A DNA stretch of 54,594 nucleotides from contig JAJYQO010000048.1 of assembly GCA_021794575.1 (NCBI GenBank), forward strand, positions 26,531 through 81,124. The letters run 5' to 3'. A program made the position numbers and the translations under genes. Under the pieces are notes generated by a model. The model was not told where the DNA came from, did not search any database, and was given only the letters and a program-made list of their open reading frames with translations. Source of the DNA: Pseudomonadota bacterium (GTDB taxonomy: Bacteria; Pseudomonadota; Gammaproteobacteria; Xanthomonadales; Rhodanobacteraceae). This document shows positions 24,887-35,308 of this stretch, in pieces; positions within the stretch are counted from its first letter, which is position 1, and each line of letters opens with the position of its first letter.

Positions 24887-26083
24887 GCCATGTCCAAGGA
24901 AAAATTCGAGCGAAAGAAGCCGCACGTGAACGTGGGGACGATCGGTCACGTGGACCACGGGAAGACGACGCTGACGGCGGCGCTGACGAAGGTGGGTGCG
25001 GAGCGGTTTGGCGGGGAGTTCAAGGCGTACGATCAGATTGACGCGGCGCCGGAAGAGAAGGCGCGCGGGATCACGATTTCGACGGCGCACGTGGAGTACG
25101 AGTCGCCGAAGCGGCACTACGCGCACGTGGATTGTCCTGGGCACGCGGACTACGTGAAGAACATGATCACGGGTGCGGCGCAGATGGACGGGGCGATTTT
25201 GGTGTGCAGTGCGGCGGACGGTCCGATGCCGCAGACGCGGGAGCACATTTTGCTGGCGCGGCAGGTTGGGGTGCCGTACATCGTGGTGTTTTTGAACAAG
25301 GCGGACATGGTGGACGATGCGGAGTTGTTGGAGCTGGTGGAGATGGAAGTCCGCGAGTTGTTGAGCAAGTACAGTTTTCCAGGCGAGGAGACGCCGATCA
25401 TCAAGGGATCGGCGTTGAAGGCGCTGGAGGGAGATCAGAGCGAGATCGGAGTGCCGGCGATCATCAAGCTGGTGGAGGCGCTGGACAGTTGGATACCGGA
25501 GCCGAAGCGTGACATTGACAAGCCGTTTTTGATGCCGGTGGAGGACGTGTTCAGCATTTCGGGACGCGGCACGGTGGTGACGGGACGCATCGAGCGCGGG
25601 ATTGTCAAGGTGGGTGACGAGATCGAGATTGTGGGCATCCGGCCGACGACGAAGACGACGGTGACGGGTGTGGAGATGTTCCGCAAGTTGCTGGAGCAGG
25701 GCCAGGCGGGGGACAACGCGGGGCTGCTGCTGCGCGGCACGAAGCGCGACGAAGTGGAGCGCGGGCAGGTGCTGTGCAAGCCGGGATCGATTACGCCGCA
25801 CACGAAGTTCGAGGCGGAGGTGTACGTGCTGTCGAAGGAGGAGGGCGGGCGGCACACGCCGTTTTTCAAGGGCTACCGGCCGCAGTTTTACTTTCGGACG
25901 ACGGACGTGACGGGTGCGGTGGAGTTGCCGGAGGGCGTGGAGATGGTGATGCCTGGCGACAACATCAAGATGAAGGTGGCGTTGATAGCGCCGATTGCGA
26001 TGGAGGAAGGGCTGCGATTCGCGATTCGCGAAGGTGGCCGCACCGTCGGGGCCGGCGTCGTCGCCAAGATCATCGAGTAACGG
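24887..26083 (+). repeat. 1197-bp direct repeat, copy 2 (tuf)
   Basis: Second copy of the block at 8145-9341, about 16.7 kb away in the same orientation. Recombination between the copies would delete or duplicate rpoBC and the intervening operons, so any exchange that persists must be gene conversion. Confidence 0.93.
24890..26080 (+). CDS. tuf: Elongation factor Tu, copy 2
   Basis: The 396-residue protein is identical to that of the first tuf copy, with the same [13 protein letters not shown] and NKAD motifs. It is the last gene of the str operon, 47 bases after fusA with GAGG as ribosome site, and is followed 64 bases later by rpsJ. The DNA identity with the first copy stops within three bases of the start and stop codons, so the two genes are co-evolving by conversion. 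It shares the same ACG/GCG-dominated codon choice, unlike fusA and rpsJ on either side. Confidence 0.99.
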   Translation: MSKEKFERKKPHVNVGTIGHVDHGKTTLTAALTKVGAERFGGEFKAYDQIDAAPEEKARGITISTAHVEYESPKRHYAHVDCPGHADYVKNMITGAAQMDGAILVCSAADGPMPQTREHILLARQVGVPYIVVFLNKADMVDDAELLELVEMEVRELLSKYSFPGEETPIIKGSALKALEGDQSEIGVPAIIKLVEALDSWIPEPKRDIDKPFLMPVEDVFSISGRGTVVTGRIERGIVKVGDEIEIVGIRPTTKTTVTGVEMFRKLLEQGQAGDNAGLLLRGTKRDEVERGQVLCKPGSITPHTKFEAEVYVLSKEEGGRHTPFFKGYRPQFYFRTTDVTGAVELPEGVEMVMPGDNIKMKVALIAPIAMEEGLRFAIREGGRTVGAGVVAKIIE

Positions 26084-26095
26084 ATACCACGCAGA

Positions 26096-26113
26096 GGGCG
26101 GCGAAAGTCGCCC
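26096..26113 (+). other. GNRA-capped hairpin between tuf and rpsJ
   Basis: GGGCGGC (26096-26102), tetraloop GAAA, GTCGCCC (26107-26113) form a stable stem in the short tuf-rpsJ gap. No T-run is adjacent. It may mark a processing point or a weak boundary between the str and S10 operons. Confidence 0.5.
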
Positions 26114-26144
26114 CGGGCATTGGCTCTTTTAACAGGATATGGCT

Positions 26145-26456
26145 ATGGCGAACCAGAAGATTCGCATTCGGCTCAAGGCATATGACCATCGACTGATCGA
26201 CCGCTCGGCGAGCGAGATCGTCGAAACCGCCAAGCGCACTGGCGCCACGGTGCTCGGTCCGATTCCGCTGCCGACCAAGATCGAACGCTACACCGTGCTG
26301 GTGTCGCCGCATGTCGACAAGGACGCGCGCGACCAGTATGAGACGCGCACGCACAAGCGGGTGCTCGACATCGTCGATCCCAATGACAAAACCGTGGACG
26401 CGCTGATGAAGCTCGACCTCGCCGCTGGCGTGGACGTGCAGATCAAGCTTGGCTGA
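26145..26456 (+). CDS. rpsJ: 30S ribosomal protein S10 (NusE)
   Basis: The 103-residue protein assembles into the 30S head and, as NusE, links NusG-bound polymerase to the leading ribosome and to antitermination complexes. [20 protein letters not shown] and the loop [19 protein letters not shown] are typical. ATG 26145 is preferred over ATG 26139 because of the standard MANQKIRIR start. First gene of the S10 operon, directly after tuf; the long L4-binding leader of E. coli has no room here. Confidence 0.97.
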   Translation: MANQKIRIRLKAYDHRLIDRSASEIVETAKRTGATVLGPIPLPTKIERYTVLVSPHVDKDARDQYETRTHKRVLDIVDPNDKTVDALMKLDLAAGVDVQIKLG

Positions 26457-26479
26457 GCCGTAGGAATCGGGGTAAAGAA

Positions 26480-27121
26480 ATGAGTATCGGACTGGTAGGC
26501 CGCAAGTGCGGCATGAGCCGAATCTTCACCGAAGACGGCCGCTCGGTACCGGTGACGCTGATCGAGGCGACACCCAACCGCGTAACCCAGGTGAAGGCCA
26601 TTGACAGCGACGGCTACGCCGCCGTGCAGGTCACCGTGGGCGCCAAGCGTGCCAACCTGCTCAGCAAGGCGGCCAAGGGCCATTTCGCGAAAGCCAAGGT
26701 CGAGCCGGGCCGTGGTCTTTGGGAATTCCGTGTCGCACCCGCAGACGCTGCGGCGTACAGCGTAGGCAGCGAGATCAAGCTGGATGACGTGTTCAAGGTG
26801 GGCCAGAGCGTCGATGTCGCCGGCGTCACCAAGGGCAAAGGCTTCCAGGGCACGATCAAGCGCCACAATTTCACCATGGGCGATGCCACCCATGGCAATT
26901 CGCTATCGCACCGTGCGCCGGGCTCGATCGGGCAGCGCCAGACGCCGGGACGCGTGTTTCCCGGGAAGCGCATGTCCGGCCAGATGGGTAACGTCCGGCA
27001 GTCGGCGCAGCGCCTCGAAGTGATGCGCATCGATAGCGATAACCACGTCATTGCCATCAAAGGTGCCGTCCCCGGCGCCACGGGTGGCGACGTGGTCATC
27101 CGCCCAACCAGCAAGGGTTGA
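26480..27121 (+). CDS. rplC: 50S ribosomal protein L3
   Basis: A 213-residue early-assembly protein reaching toward the peptidyl transferase centre. Visible hallmarks are [20 protein letters not shown] and the long loop [20 protein letters not shown], where the glutamine methylated by PrmB in E. coli lies ([18 protein letters not shown]). It follows rpsJ by 23 bases. Confidence 0.98.
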   Translation: MSIGLVGRKCGMSRIFTEDGRSVPVTLIEATPNRVTQVKAIDSDGYAAVQVTVGAKRANLLSKAAKGHFAKAKVEPGRGLWEFRVAPADAAAYSVGSEIKLDDVFKVGQSVDVAGVTKGKGFQGTIKRHNFTMGDATHGNSLSHRAPGSIGQRQTPGRVFPGKRMSGQMGNVRQSAQRLEVMRIDSDNHVIAIKGAVPGATGGDVVIRPTSKG

Positions 27122-27132
27122 GGAGTCAGGTC

Positions 27133-27735
27133 ATGGAAATCAACGTAACCGACGCCGCGCCCTTGCAGGTGGCTGAGGCCGTTTTTGGCGCCGAGTTCAA
27201 CGAGAACCTCGTGCACCAGGTCGTGGTGGCGTACCGCAACGCGGGTCGCGCCGGCACCAAGGCGCAGCTCTCGCGCAGCGAAATGTCGGGCACCACCAAG
27301 AAATTCAAGAAGCAGAAGGGTGGCGGCGCACGCCACGGCGACTATCGCGCGCCGATCTTCGTTGGTGGCGGCAAGACCTTCGCCGCCAAGCCGCGCAGTT
27401 TTGAGCAAAAGGTCAACCGCAAGATGTACCGCGGTGCCATGCGCAGCATTCTTGCCGAGCTGAATCGACAGGGTCGGCTGCAGGTGGTGCCGGGCTTCGG
27501 CATCGAGCAGCCGAAAACACGTGGACTGGTGGGCGCGTTGAGCAAATTGGGGGCTTCCGGTCATGTGCTCTTGATTGACGACAGCGCCAACGAAGCGCTG
27601 TATCTGGCCGCGCGCAACCTGCCGCATGTGCATGTGGTCGATGTGGCCGCCATGAGTCCGGTCGCGCTGGTCGGCGCCGATCGCGTGGTGATGACGGTTG
27701 AGTCCGTCAAGAAGATCGAGGCGTGGCTGGCATGA
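27133..27735 (+). CDS. rplD: 50S ribosomal protein L4
   Basis: A 200-residue protein lining the exit tunnel; in E. coli it also represses the S10 operon. The conserved loop [20 protein letters not shown] enters the tunnel. ATG 27133 follows AGGAGTCAG; the four codons upstream are not needed. Its stop overlaps the rplW start (ATGA at 27732-27735). Confidence 0.98.
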   Translation: MEINVTDAAPLQVAEAVFGAEFNENLVHQVVVAYRNAGRAGTKAQLSRSEMSGTTKKFKKQKGGGARHGDYRAPIFVGGGKTFAAKPRSFEQKVNRKMYRGAMRSILAELNRQGRLQVVPGFGIEQPKTRGLVGALSKLGASGHVLLIDDSANEALYLAARNLPHVHVVDVAAMSPVALVGADRVVMTVESVKKIEAWLA

Positions 27736-28025
27736 ACAACGAAACCCTTCTCAACGTGCTGCGCGCGCCGCTGATCTCCGAAAAAACGGCGCGCGTGGGC
27801 GAGCACAATCAGTACGTCTTCGAGGTTGCTCCCGAGGCTACCAAGGCCGAGGTCAAGGCGGCGATCGAGCAGTTGTTCGAGGTCAAGGTCGAAGCGGTCA
27901 ACGTGGTCAACGTCAAGGGTAAAAGCAAGTCCTTCCGTTACCGCCCAGGGCGTCGCGCCAGCATGCGCAAGGCCTATATCCGCCTCGCCGCGGGCCAGAC
28001 TATCGACATGATGGCGAAGGCCTGA
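27732..28025 (+). CDS. rplW: 50S ribosomal protein L23
   Basis: A 97-residue protein at the tunnel exit, docking site for trigger factor and the signal recognition particle. [20 protein letters not shown] and the loop [18 protein letters not shown] are standard. It starts inside the rplD stop (ATGA), which indicates translational coupling. Confidence 0.98.
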   Translation: MNNETLLNVLRAPLISEKTARVGEHNQYVFEVAPEATKAEVKAAIEQLFEVKVEAVNVVNVKGKSKSFRYRPGRRASMRKAYIRLAAGQTIDMMAKA

Positions 28026-28041
28026 GTCAGGAGCTACAGCA

Positions 28042-28863
28042 ATGGCATTGATGACATTCAAGCCGACTTCCGCAGGGCGCCGCGCCATGGTGCGCGTGTC
28101 GACTCCGGATCTGCACAAGGGTGCGCCACACGCGCCCCTGGTGGAGGCGCAAAGCAACACGGGTGGGCGCAACCATTACGGTCGTATCACCACGCGTCAT
28201 CGCGGCGGCGGTCACAAGCAGCACTATCGTCTGATTGATTTCAAGCGTGACAAGGAAGGCATCGCCTGCCGTGTCGAACGCCTCGAGTACGACCCCAACC
28301 GCACCGCGCACATTGCGCTGGTACTGTACGCCGACGGCGAGCGCCGTTACATCATCGCGCCGCGTGGCCTCGCGGTCGGCGACCAGTTGGTTGCCGGTCG
28401 CGATGCGCCTATCAAGCCAGGTAACTGTCTGCCGCTGCGTAATGTGCCCATCGGTTCCACCGTGCATTGCATCGAAATGAAGCCCGGCAAGGGCGCGCAG
28501 CTGGCACGCAGCGCGGGCGCATCGGTGCAGCTGGTCGCGCGTGAACTGGGCTTCGCGACCCTGCGTCTGCGGTCAGGCGAGATGCGCAGGGTTCCGGTCG
28601 AATGTCGCGCGGTCATCGGCGAAGTCGGCAACACCGAGCACAACCTGCGCAAGATCGGCAAGGCCGGTGCCAAGCGCTGGAAGGGCGTGCGTCCGACCGT
28701 TCGTGGCGTGGCCATGAATCCCGTCGACCACCCGCACGGTGGTGGTGAAGGGCGTACCTCGGGTGGCCGTCACCCAGTCAGCCCGTGGGGCTTGCCCACC
28801 AAGGGCTACAAGACGCGCAACAACAAGCGCACGCAGAACATGATCGTGCGTCGCCGCAAGTAA
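28042..28863 (+). CDS. rplB: 50S ribosomal protein L2
   Basis: A 273-residue protein needed for subunit joining and peptidyl transferase activity. The C-terminal RNA-binding part has [20 protein letters not shown], including the conserved histidine important for activity. Full length, 16 bases after rplW with AGGAG upstream. Confidence 0.98.
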   Translation: MALMTFKPTSAGRRAMVRVSTPDLHKGAPHAPLVEAQSNTGGRNHYGRITTRHRGGGHKQHYRLIDFKRDKEGIACRVERLEYDPNRTAHIALVLYADGERRYIIAPRGLAVGDQLVAGRDAPIKPGNCLPLRNVPIGSTVHCIEMKPGKGAQLARSAGASVQLVARELGFATLRLRSGEMRRVPVECRAVIGEVGNTEHNLRKIGKAGAKRWKGVRPTVRGVAMNPVDHPHGGGEGRTSGGRHPVSPWGLPTKGYKTRNNKRTQNMIVRRRK

Positions 28864-28875
28864 CAGGATATCGAC

Positions 28876-29166
28876 ATGCCGCGTTCGCTCAAAAAAGGTC
28901 CCTTCATCGACCTGCATCTGATGAAGAAAGTCGAGGCCTCGGCCGCGACCAACAGCAAGCGTCCGATCAAAACCTGGTCGCGCCGCTCCATGATCGTGCC
29001 GGAAATGGTCGGTATGACCATCGCCGTGCACAACGGCAAGCAGCACGTGCCGGTGCTGGTCAACGAAAACATGGTCGGGCACAAGCTCGGCGAGTTCGCG
29101 GCCACGCGCGCGTTCAAAGGCCATTCCGGCGACAAGAAATCCGCCGCGCCGGCCGCCAAGAAGTGA
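28876..29166 (+). CDS. rpsS: 30S ribosomal protein S19
   Basis: A 96-residue protein of the 30S head that pairs with S13. [19 protein letters not shown] and the motif [20 protein letters not shown] are diagnostic. The C-terminus is a short Ala/Lys extension. It begins 12 bases after rplB. Confidence 0.98.
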   Translation: MPRSLKKGPFIDLHLMKKVEASAATNSKRPIKTWSRRSMIVPEMVGMTIAVHNGKQHVPVLVNENMVGHKLGEFAATRAFKGHSGDKKSAAPAAKK

Positions 29167-29177
29167 TGGAGACGGAG

Positions 29178-29507
29178 ATGGAAGCCAAGGCAATTCTGCG
29201 CGGCGCCCGCATCTCGGCGCAAAAAGCGCGTCTGGTGGCCGATCTGGTGCGCGGCATGCCGGTCGACAGGGCCAGCGGCCTGCTCGAGCACACCGAGAAG
29301 AAGGCGGCGCACATCGTGCGCAAGTTGTTGCTTTCGGCCATCGCCAATGCCGAGAACAACCTGGGTGCCGATGTCGATGGGTTGAAAGTGACGCGCATCT
29401 TCGTTGATGAAGGTCCGGCGATGAAACGCATGCATGCGCGCGCCAAGGGTCGCGGTGCGCGCATCCTCAAGCGCACCAGCCACATCACCGTGGTCGTTGG
29501 CAACTGA
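29178..29507 (+). CDS. rplV: 50S ribosomal protein L22
   Basis: A 109-residue protein whose beta-hairpin narrows the exit tunnel; its tip ([12 protein letters not shown]) is the site where macrolide-resistance changes arise in other species and looks unaltered. ATG 29178 with GGAG just upstream is chosen because homologues start MEAKAILR; the in-frame ATG 29166, which overlaps the rpsS stop, is an alternative. Confidence 0.95.
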   Translation: MEAKAILRGARISAQKARLVADLVRGMPVDRASGLLEHTEKKAAHIVRKLLLSAIANAENNLGADVDGLKVTRIFVDEGPAMKRMHARAKGRGARILKRTSHITVVVGN

Positions 29508-29521
29508 CGGGGCACGAGACA

Positions 29522-30262
29522 ATGGGTCATAAAGTTCATCCGACCGGTATCCGCCTCGGCATCGCCAAGGACTGGAACTCCAAATGGTTTGCCGGCAAGC
29601 GCGAGTACGCGCAGTACCTGGCAGCCGACCTCAAGGTCCGCGAGATGCTCAAGCAGCGGCTCGCGCAAGCCGGCATCTCGAAAATCCTCATCGAGCGTCC
29701 GGCCAAGACTGCGCGCGTCACCATCCACACGGCCCGTCCGGGCGTGGTGATTGGCAAGAAGGGCGAAGACATCGATAAGTTGCGCCACGACGTCAGCAGG
29801 TTGATGGGCGTGCCTGCGCACATCAACGTTGCAGAAGTGCGCAAGCCTGAACTGGACGCACAGCTCGTGGCAGAAAGCATCGCCCAGCAATTGGAGCGCC
29901 GCATCATGTTTCGCCGCGCCATGAAGCGTGCGGTGGGCAACGCCATGCGACTGGGCGCTCTTGGCATCAAGGTCAACGTCGGTGGGCGACTCAACGGCGC
30001 CGAGATCGCGCGCTCCGAGTGGTATCGCGAGGGACGCGTGCCGCTGCATACGCTGCGCGCTGACATCGACTACGGCTTCGCCGAGGCCAAGACCACTTAC
30101 GGCGTCATCGGCGTCAAGGTCTGGATCTACAAGGGCGAGGTCTTCGATCTGGCTGCGGCTCAGCAGCAGGAAGAGAAGGACGCCCAACGTGAGCCGCGTC
30201 GCGGCGGCGGTGAACGCGCCGAACGCGCCGAACGCGCCGAACGCCAAGCTGCGGCGAAGTAA
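29522..30262 (+). CDS. rpsC: 30S ribosomal protein S3
   Basis: A 246-residue protein at the mRNA entry tunnel with helicase-related function. The KH domain carries [15 protein letters not shown], and the C-terminal domain is complete. The end is a low-complexity tail, [19 protein letters not shown], encoded by a nine-base tandem repeat, which makes it longer than E. coli S3 (233). It starts 14 bases after rplV. Confidence 0.98.
   Translation: MGHKVHPTGIRLGIAKDWNSKWFAGKREYAQYLAADLKVREMLKQRLAQAGISKILIERPAKTARVTIHTARPGVVIGKKGEDIDKLRHDVSRLMGVPAHINVAEVRKPELDAQLVAESIAQQLERRIMFRRAMKRAVGNAMRLGALGIKVNVGGRLNGAEIARSEWYREGRVPLHTLRADIDYGFAEAKTTYGVIGVKVWIYKGEVFDLAAAQQQEEKDAQREPRRGGGERAERAERAERQAAAK
30212..30247 (+). 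repeat. Nine-base tandem repeat in the 3' end of rpsC
   Basis: GAACGCGCC is repeated three times exactly (30212-30238), followed by a partial fourth unit (GAACGCCAA). It encodes E-R-A repeats in the disordered S3 tail and keeps the reading frame if units are gained or lost. Confidence 0.9.
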
Positions 30263-30273
30263 GGAGCATCCTC

Positions 30274-30690
30274 ATGCTGCAACCCAAACGCACCAAATAC
30301 CGCAAGATGTTCAAGGGCCGCAACGAGGGCCTCAGTTACAGCGCCAACCTGGTCAGCTTCGGCGAGTACGGCCTGAAGGCGACCACGCACGGACACCTGA
30401 CCGCACGTCAGATCGAGGCCGCGCGTCGCAGTATCTCCCGTTACGTCAAACGTGGCGGCAAGCTGTGGATCCGTGTGTTCCCCGACAAGCCGATCACCCG
30501 CAAGCCGATCGAGGTGCGCATGGGCGCCGGCAAGGGCGGCGTCGAGTTCTGGGTGGCGCCCATCCAGCCCGGCCGAATGCTTTACGAGATCGAAGGTGTC
30601 GATGAGGCTACCGCGCGGGAGGCATTCCGTCTGGCTGCCGCCAAGCTCTCCGTGCAAACAACCTTTGTCACCCGGGCGGTGCTGTCATGA
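30274..30690 (+). CDS. rplP: 50S ribosomal protein L16
   Basis: A 138-residue protein that helps position A-site t[23 protein letters not shown] and the motif [20 protein letters not shown] are conserved; the latter contains the arginine that YcfD hydroxylates in E. coli. Its stop overlaps the rpmC start (ATGA at 30687-30690). Confidence 0.98.
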   Translation: MLQPKRTKYRKMFKGRNEGLSYSANLVSFGEYGLKATTHGHLTARQIEAARRSISRYVKRGGKLWIRVFPDKPITRKPIEVRMGAGKGGVEFWVAPIQPGRMLYEIEGVDEATAREAFRLAAAKLSVQTTFVTRAVLS

Positions 30691-30872
30691 ACATCAAGGA
30701 ACTGCGCAATCAGTCGGCTGCTGATCTAGCCAAACACGTGCTCGATCTGCGCAAAGAGCAGTTCAACCTGCGCATGCAGCGCAGCGCGGGTGAGTTCAAA
30801 CAGACGCACCAGTTCAAGCGGGTGCGTCGCGATATCGCCCGCGCCAAGACGGTGCTGGGCGAGACGAAGTGA
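30687..30872 (+). CDS. rpmC: 50S ribosomal protein L29
   Basis: A 61-residue two-helix protein at the tunnel exit beside L23. [20 protein letters not shown] and the second helix [17 protein letters not shown] are typical. It is coupled to rplP through an ATGA overlap. Confidence 0.98.
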   Translation: MNIKELRNQSAADLAKHVLDLRKEQFNLRMQRSAGEFKQTHQFKRVRRDIARAKTVLGETK

Positions 30873-30880
30873 GAGCGGCC

Positions 30881-31144
30881 ATGAGTGAAACCACATCCGC
30901 CACGCGCAGCCTGCAGGGCCGCGTGGTCAGCAACAAGATGAACCATACCGTCACGGTGCTGATCGAACGCCAGGTGCAGCATGGTGTCTACGGCAAGATC
31001 TTGCGCCGCTCGACCAAGCTGCACGCGCACGACGAATCCGGGGCCTGCCGTGAAGGCGATTTGGTGCGCATCGTCGAATGCCGGCCCATTTCCAAGACCA
31101 AGCACCACCGCGTGGTCGAAGTGCTGCAGCACGCCGGCGAATGA
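30881..31144 (+). CDS. rpsQ: 30S ribosomal protein S17
   Basis: An 87-residue OB-fold 16S rRNA binder. [20 protein letters not shown] and the motif KYHAH-like [19 protein letters not shown] are diagnostic. ATG 30881 ([10 protein letters not shown]) is chosen over the in-frame start at 30869, which lies within rpmC. Confidence 0.97.
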   Translation: MSETTSATRSLQGRVVSNKMNHTVTVLIERQVQHGVYGKILRRSTKLHAHDESGACREGDLVRIVECRPISKTKHHRVVEVLQHAGE

Positions 31145-31154
31145 GGATATCGAC

Positions 31155-31523
31155 ATGATCCAGATGCAATCCAAGCTGGCGGCAGCTGACAACAGTGGTG
31201 CGCGTGAACTGATGTGCATCAAGGTGCTGGGCGGCTCCAAGCGCCGTTACGCGGGCATCGGCGATGTCATCAAGGTGACCGTCAAGGACGCAATCCCGCG
31301 CGGCAAGGTCAAGAAAGGCGAGGTCTACGATGCCGTAGTGGTGCGTACCGCGAAGGGTGTGCGCCGTCCCGACGGTTCGCTGATCCGTTTCGATGGAAAT
31401 GCCGCCGTTCTACTCAACAACAAGCTCGAGCCGATCGGCACCCGCATCTTCGGGCCGGTCACCCGCGAGCTGCGCAGCGAGCGTTTCATGAAGATTGTCT
31501 CGCTGGCGCCAGAAGTGCTCTGA
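31155..31523 (+). CDS. rplN: 50S ribosomal protein L14
   Basis: A 122-residue protein at the subunit interface, partner of Rsf[21 protein letters not shown] and the [12 protein letters not shown] motif are conserved; length equals that of E. coli L14 or nearly so. ATG 31155 follows GAGGATATCGAC. Confidence 0.98.
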   Translation: MIQMQSKLAAADNSGARELMCIKVLGGSKRRYAGIGDVIKVTVKDAIPRGKVKKGEVYDAVVVRTAKGVRRPDGSLIRFDGNAAVLLNNKLEPIGTRIFGPVTRELRSERFMKIVSLAPEVL

Positions 31524-31537
31524 GCGGAGAAGAATTC

Positions 31538-31852
31538 ATGAACCGTATTCGCAAAGGTGATCAGGTGATCGTGATCGCCGGCAAGGACAAGGGCAAGCGG
31601 GGCGAGGTAGCACGCGTCGTTGGTGAGCGCGTGTATGTGACCAACGTCAACATGGTCAAGCGCCACACCAAGCCCAATCCGCAGATCAACCAGCCCGGCG
31701 GCATCATCGAGCGTGAAGCCCCGATCCACCAGTCCAACGTCATGCTGTTCAACTCCGCCAACGGCAAGGGTTCGCGCGTCGCATTCAAGACGCTCGAAGA
31801 CGGCCGCAAGGTGCGCGTGTATCGCGGCACCGGCGAAGTGGTGGACGCATAA
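31538..31852 (+). CDS. rplX: 50S ribosomal protein L24
   Basis: A 104-residue assembly initiator with an N-terminal KOW motif ([20 protein letters not shown]) and the loop [19 protein letters not shown]. It begins 14 bases after rplN with GCGGAGAAG upstream. Confidence 0.98.
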   Translation: MNRIRKGDQVIVIAGKDKGKRGEVARVVGERVYVTNVNMVKRHTKPNPQINQPGGIIEREAPIHQSNVMLFNSANGKGSRVAFKTLEDGRKVRVYRGTGEVVDA

Positions 31853-31862
31853 GGAGCCTGCC

Positions 31863-32402
31863 ATGACCCGCCTCGAGAAGATCTACAAGGAGCAGGTGGT
31901 GCCGAAGTTGATCGAGCGCTTCGGCTACACCAATGTCATGCAGGTGCCGCGCATCACCAAGGTCACGCTCAACATGGGTGTGGGCGAAGCCGCGGCCAAT
32001 AAGAAAGTTCTGGAAAACGCGCTGGCTGACATGGCCAAGATCGCCGGCCAGAAACCGGTGGCCACCAAGGCGCGCGTATCGGTCGCTTCGTTCAAGATCC
32101 GCGACGGCTGGCCGATCGGCTGCAAGGTCACGTTGCGGCGCGCCGGTATGTACGAATTCCTGGACCGCCTGATCAGCGTGGCGTTGCCGCGCGTGCGCGA
32201 TTTCCGCGGTGTCTCCGGCCGGTCGTTCGACGGTCGCGGCAATTTCAACATGGGTATCAAGGAGCAGATCATCTTCCCCGAGATCGATTTCGATCAGGTC
32301 GATGCGCTGCGCGGCATGGACATTTCCATTGCCACCACCGCCCGCAGTGATGCCGAAGCCAAGGCCTTGCTCGAAGCGTTCAACTTTCCGTTCCGCAACT
32401 GA
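31863..32402 (+). CDS. rplE: 50S ribosomal protein L5
   Basis: A 179-residue 5S rRNA-binding protein that contacts P-site tRNA and S13. [20 protein letters not shown] and the end [16 protein letters not shown] match the family. AAGGAG lies before the ATG, ten bases after rplX. Confidence 0.98.
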   Translation: MTRLEKIYKEQVVPKLIERFGYTNVMQVPRITKVTLNMGVGEAAANKKVLENALADMAKIAGQKPVATKARVSVASFKIRDGWPIGCKVTLRRAGMYEFLDRLISVALPRVRDFRGVSGRSFDGRGNFNMGIKEQIIFPEIDFDQVDALRGMDISIATTARSDAEAKALLEAFNFPFRN

Positions 32403-32415
32403 TCCGGGGCAAACC

Positions 32416-32721
32416 ATGGCTAAGCAATGCATGATCAACCGCGAGGTCAAGCGGTCCAAGCTGGTCAAGAAGCACGCCGCCAAGCGGGCCGAGCTCAAAA
32501 AGACCATCGCCAACCCACAGTCCTCATACGAGGAAAAATTGGCTGCGGTGACCGCGCTGCAGAAATTGCCGCGTGACTCCAGTGCGAGCAGGCAGACCAC
32601 ACGTTGCGCGCTCTCGGGCCGCTCGCATGGCGTCTATCGCAAGTTCGGCCTGGGCCGCAACAAGTTGCGCGAAGCCACCATGCGGGGCGACGTGCCAGGT
32701 TTGCGCAAGGCCAGCTGGTGA
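32416..32721 (+). CDS. rpsN: 30S ribosomal protein S14 (long, zinc-free form)
   Basis: A 101-residue S14 of the long type without the CXXC zinc ribbon, as in E. coli. The C-terminal core [24 protein letters not shown] is conserved. Its zinc-free form means it need not be replaced under zinc limitation. It begins 13 bases after rplE. Confidence 0.97.
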   Translation: MAKQCMINREVKRSKLVKKHAAKRAELKKTIANPQSSYEEKLAAVTALQKLPRDSSASRQTTRCALSGRSHGVYRKFGLGRNKLREATMRGDVPGLRKASW

Positions 32722-32763
32722 GTCAGCGTCGGATATCGGTGCAAGTTCAAACAGGAACCCTCC

Positions 32764-33159
32764 ATGAGCATGACTGATCCCATCGCCGATATGTTCACGC
32801 GCATCCGCAACGCCCAAGCCATGGGCAAGGCGGTCGTGAGCATGCCGGCATCCAAGGCCAAGGCGGCCATCGCCGATCTGCTGAAATCAGAGGGCTACAT
32901 CCTCGATGTGCAGCTTGCCAAAGAAGGCGCCAAGGCCAATCTCGAAATCCGCCTTAAGTATTTCGAGGGCCGCCCGGCCATCGAGCGCATCGATCGCGTC
33001 AGCCGTTCGGGTCTGCGCGTATATCGCGGCAAGAACGCCCTGCCCAAGGTTCTGGGTGGTCTCGGCATATCCATCGTGTCGACTTCGTCCGGACTGATGA
33101 CCGATGCCCAGGCACGTGCCAAGGGCGTCGGTGGCGAAGTCATCGGCGTCGTGGCCTAA
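32764..33159 (+). CDS. rpsH: 30S ribosomal protein S8
   Basis: A 131-residue protein that binds the 16S central domain and in E. coli represses the spc operon. [20 protein letters not shown] and the end [20 protein letters not shown] are typical. ATG 32764 is chosen over the in-frame ATG 32770. Confidence 0.98.
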   Translation: MSMTDPIADMFTRIRNAQAMGKAVVSMPASKAKAAIADLLKSEGYILDVQLAKEGAKANLEIRLKYFEGRPAIERIDRVSRSGLRVYRGKNALPKVLGGLGISIVSTSSGLMTDAQARAKGVGGEVIGVVA

Positions 33160-33170
33160 GGAGAACGCGC

Positions 33171-33698
33171 ATGTCACGTGTAGCCAAAAAGCCGGTGGCG
33201 CTGCCCAAGGGCGTCGAGTGCAAATTCGAGTCGGAAAAAATCACGGTCAAGGGTCCTAAGGGCGCACTGACCGTGCAGGCGCCGCACGGCGTCAGCCTGC
33301 GCGTCGAGGCCGGCCATGTTCTCTGCGAAGGACAGGGTGAAACCGAGTCCAAATTCGTCGGCACCACTCGCGCGCTGCTGGCTAACATGGTCAGGGGCGT
33401 GGCCGAAGGTTTCGAGCGCAAACTCGAGTTGGTGGGCGTGGGCTACAAGGCTTCCATGCAGGGCAAGACGTTGAACCTGGCGCTTGGTTTCTCGCACCCG
33501 GTCAGCTTCGCGGCGCCCGAGGGCATCACCCTGGAAACGCCCAGCGCCACGGAGATCCTGGTCAAGGGACTGGACAAGCAGCGCGTCGGCGAGGTGGCCG
33601 CAAAAATTCGCGCCTACCGTCCGCCCGAACCCTACAAAGGCAAGGGCGTGCGCTATTCCGGCGAGAAGATCACCCTGAAGGAAGCCAAGAAGGCCTGA
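33171..33698 (+). CDS. rplF: 50S ribosomal protein L6
   Basis: A 175-residue protein near the sarcin-ricin loop. The two related domains are visible (1-80 and 85-175), and the C-terminal signature [20 protein letters not shown] is intact. It starts 11 bases after rpsH with AAGGAG. Confidence 0.98.
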   Translation: MSRVAKKPVALPKGVECKFESEKITVKGPKGALTVQAPHGVSLRVEAGHVLCEGQGETESKFVGTTRALLANMVRGVAEGFERKLELVGVGYKASMQGKTLNLALGFSHPVSFAAPEGITLETPSATEILVKGLDKQRVGEVAAKIRAYRPPEPYKGKGVRYSGEKITLKEAKKA

Positions 33699-33727
33699 TC
33701 GGCCCATCCGCTTTCGGAGAACAAGTC

Positions 33728-34081
33728 GTGGAAAAGAAAACCGCTCGTCTACGCCGCGCCAAATCGACGCGTGCACACATCCGTGAACTGGCAATGGCGC
33801 GCCTCAGCGTGCACCGTAGCAACCAGCACCTCTACGCCCAGGTATTCGCGGCCGATGGCAGCCGCGTGATTGCTGCCGCCTCGACGCTGCAGAAAGCCGT
33901 CGGCGCCGGCCTGAAGGGCAGCAAGAACCTTGCCGCTGCTGCTGCGGTGGGCAAGGCCGTGGCTGAGCGCGCCTTGGCGGCGGGCGTCGAGAAGGTTGCA
34001 TTCGATCGTTCCGGCTTCCGCTATCACGGCCGCGTCAAGGCGCTGGCCGATGCTGCACGCGAAGCCGGCCTCAAGTTTTGA
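33728..34081 (+). CDS. rplR: 50S ribosomal protein L18
   Basis: A 117-residue 5S rRNA binder. [20 protein letters not shown] and the C-terminal [20 protein letters not shown] are conserved. The start codon is GTG 33728, with GGAG twelve bases upstream. Confidence 0.97.
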   Translation: MEKKTARLRRAKSTRAHIRELAMARLSVHRSNQHLYAQVFAADGSRVIAAASTLQKAVGAGLKGSKNLAAAAAVGKAVAERALAAGVEKVAFDRSGFRYHGRVKALADAAREAGLKF

Positions 34082-34163
34082 TCCTGGCGCTGGCGCGCCT
34101 TACAACTCCAAGCGGCCCCGCGCCGTAAGCAAACGCCCTATACGGGCACGAAACAGGTGATCC

Positions 34164-34673
34164 ATGTCGACGACAGATCGTGAAAATTCAGATGGCATGC
34201 TGGAGAAGCTCATTGCCGTCAACCGCGTCGCCAAGACGGTCAAGGGCGGACGGCAGATGAGCTTCACCGCCCTGACCGTGGTGGGTGACGGCGACGGCCG
34301 CGTCGGCCTCGGTTATGGCAAGGCGCGCGAAGTGCCCGCTGCCATCGCCAAGGCCATGGAGCGCGCACGGCGCAACATGGTCAAGGTGAAGCTCAATAAC
34401 GGCACCTTGCATTACGCGATCAAGGCCAACCACGGTGCCGCGCGCGTCTACATGCAGCCCGCCTCGGAGGGTACCGGCGTGATCGCCGGGGGTGCCATGC
34501 GCGCCGTGCTCGAGGTGGTAGGCGTCAAGAACGTGCTGGCCAAAGCGGTCGGGTCGCGCAATCCGATCAACTTGGTGCGCGCCACCATCAAGGGCCTGCA
34601 GGCGCTGAGCACGCCCGAGTACATCGCCGCCAAGCGGGGCAAGACCGTCGCCGAGGTGCTGGGCCATGAGTGA
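34164..34673 (+). CDS. rpsE: 30S ribosomal protein S5
   Basis: A 169-residue protein involved in decoding accuracy and mRNA unwinding. The N-terminal RNA-binding motif ([20 protein letters not shown]) contains the loop altered in spectinomycin-resistant mutants elsewhere and looks wild type. It overlaps rpmD by eight bases and is separated from rplR by an 82-base gap without a gene. Confidence 0.98.
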   Translation: MSTTDRENSDGMLEKLIAVNRVAKTVKGGRQMSFTALTVVGDGDGRVGLGYGKAREVPAAIAKAMERARRNMVKVKLNNGTLHYAIKANHGAARVYMQPASEGTGVIAGGAMRAVLEVVGVKNVLAKAVGSRNPINLVRATIKGLQALSTPEYIAAKRGKTVAEVLGHE

Positions 34674-34848
34674 CAAGATCATCAGGGTGCGTCTAGTCAA
34701 GGGCCTGCGTGGCGTGCAGCATCGCCATCGTCTGAGCGTGCGCGCGCTGGGCCTGAACAAACTCAACGACGTGCGCGAGTTGAAGGACAGCCCGCAAGTG
34801 CGCGGTCTGATCCAGACTGTCAATTATCTTGTGCGTGTCGAGCAGTAA
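34666..34848 (+). CDS. rpmD: 50S ribosomal protein L30
   Basis: A 60-residue protein; [20 protein letters not shown] and LRLNKLND-like [20 protein letters not shown] identify it. The start lies eight bases inside rpsE, a common coupling in this operon. Confidence 0.97.
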   Translation: MSDKIIRVRLVKGLRGVQHRHRLSVRALGLNKLNDVRELKDSPQVRGLIQTVNYLVRVEQ

Positions 34849-34869
34849 TCAGCAGATCAGGAGCAGATC

Positions 34870-35304
34870 ATGCGTTTGAACTCAATCAAGCCGGCCGATG
34901 GTGCGCGTCGTGAACGCGTGCGCGTGGGCCGCGGCATCGGCTCCGGTTTGGGCAAAACCGCCGGACGTGGACACAAAGGTCAGCACGCGCGTACGGGCAA
35001 GGGCAAGGTCAAGCCGGGTTTCGAGGGCGGTCAGATGCCCCTGCAGCGTCGCCTGCCCAAGATCGGGTTCCGCTCCAAGATGGCAGCCGAGTCGCAGGAG
35101 GTTTTCCTGTACCAGATCGCCGCGATCAAGGCCGACTTGATCGATGTGGCGGCATTACGGACCGCAGGCTTCATCGACGCTAAGGCCAAGCGCGTCAAGG
35201 TGGTCAAGAAGGGCGAGATCACGCGTGCCGTCAAACTGACCGGCCTGTTGGCCACGGCGGGCGCCAAGGCGGCCATCGAGGCGGCCGGCGGCAGCGTGGA
35301 GTAA
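34870..35304 (+). CDS. rplO: 50S ribosomal protein L15
   Basis: A 144-residue late-assembly protein with the glycine-rich N-terminal RNA-binding region [19 protein letters not shown] and [15 protein letters not shown]. Its stop is four bases before the GTG of secY. Confidence 0.98.
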   Translation: MRLNSIKPADGARRERVRVGRGIGSGLGKTAGRGHKGQHARTGKGKVKPGFEGGQMPLQRRLPKIGFRSKMAAESQEVFLYQIAAIKADLIDVAALRTAGFIDAKAKRVKVVKKGEITRAVKLTGLLATAGAKAAIEAAGGSVE

Positions 35305-35308
35305 TCCT

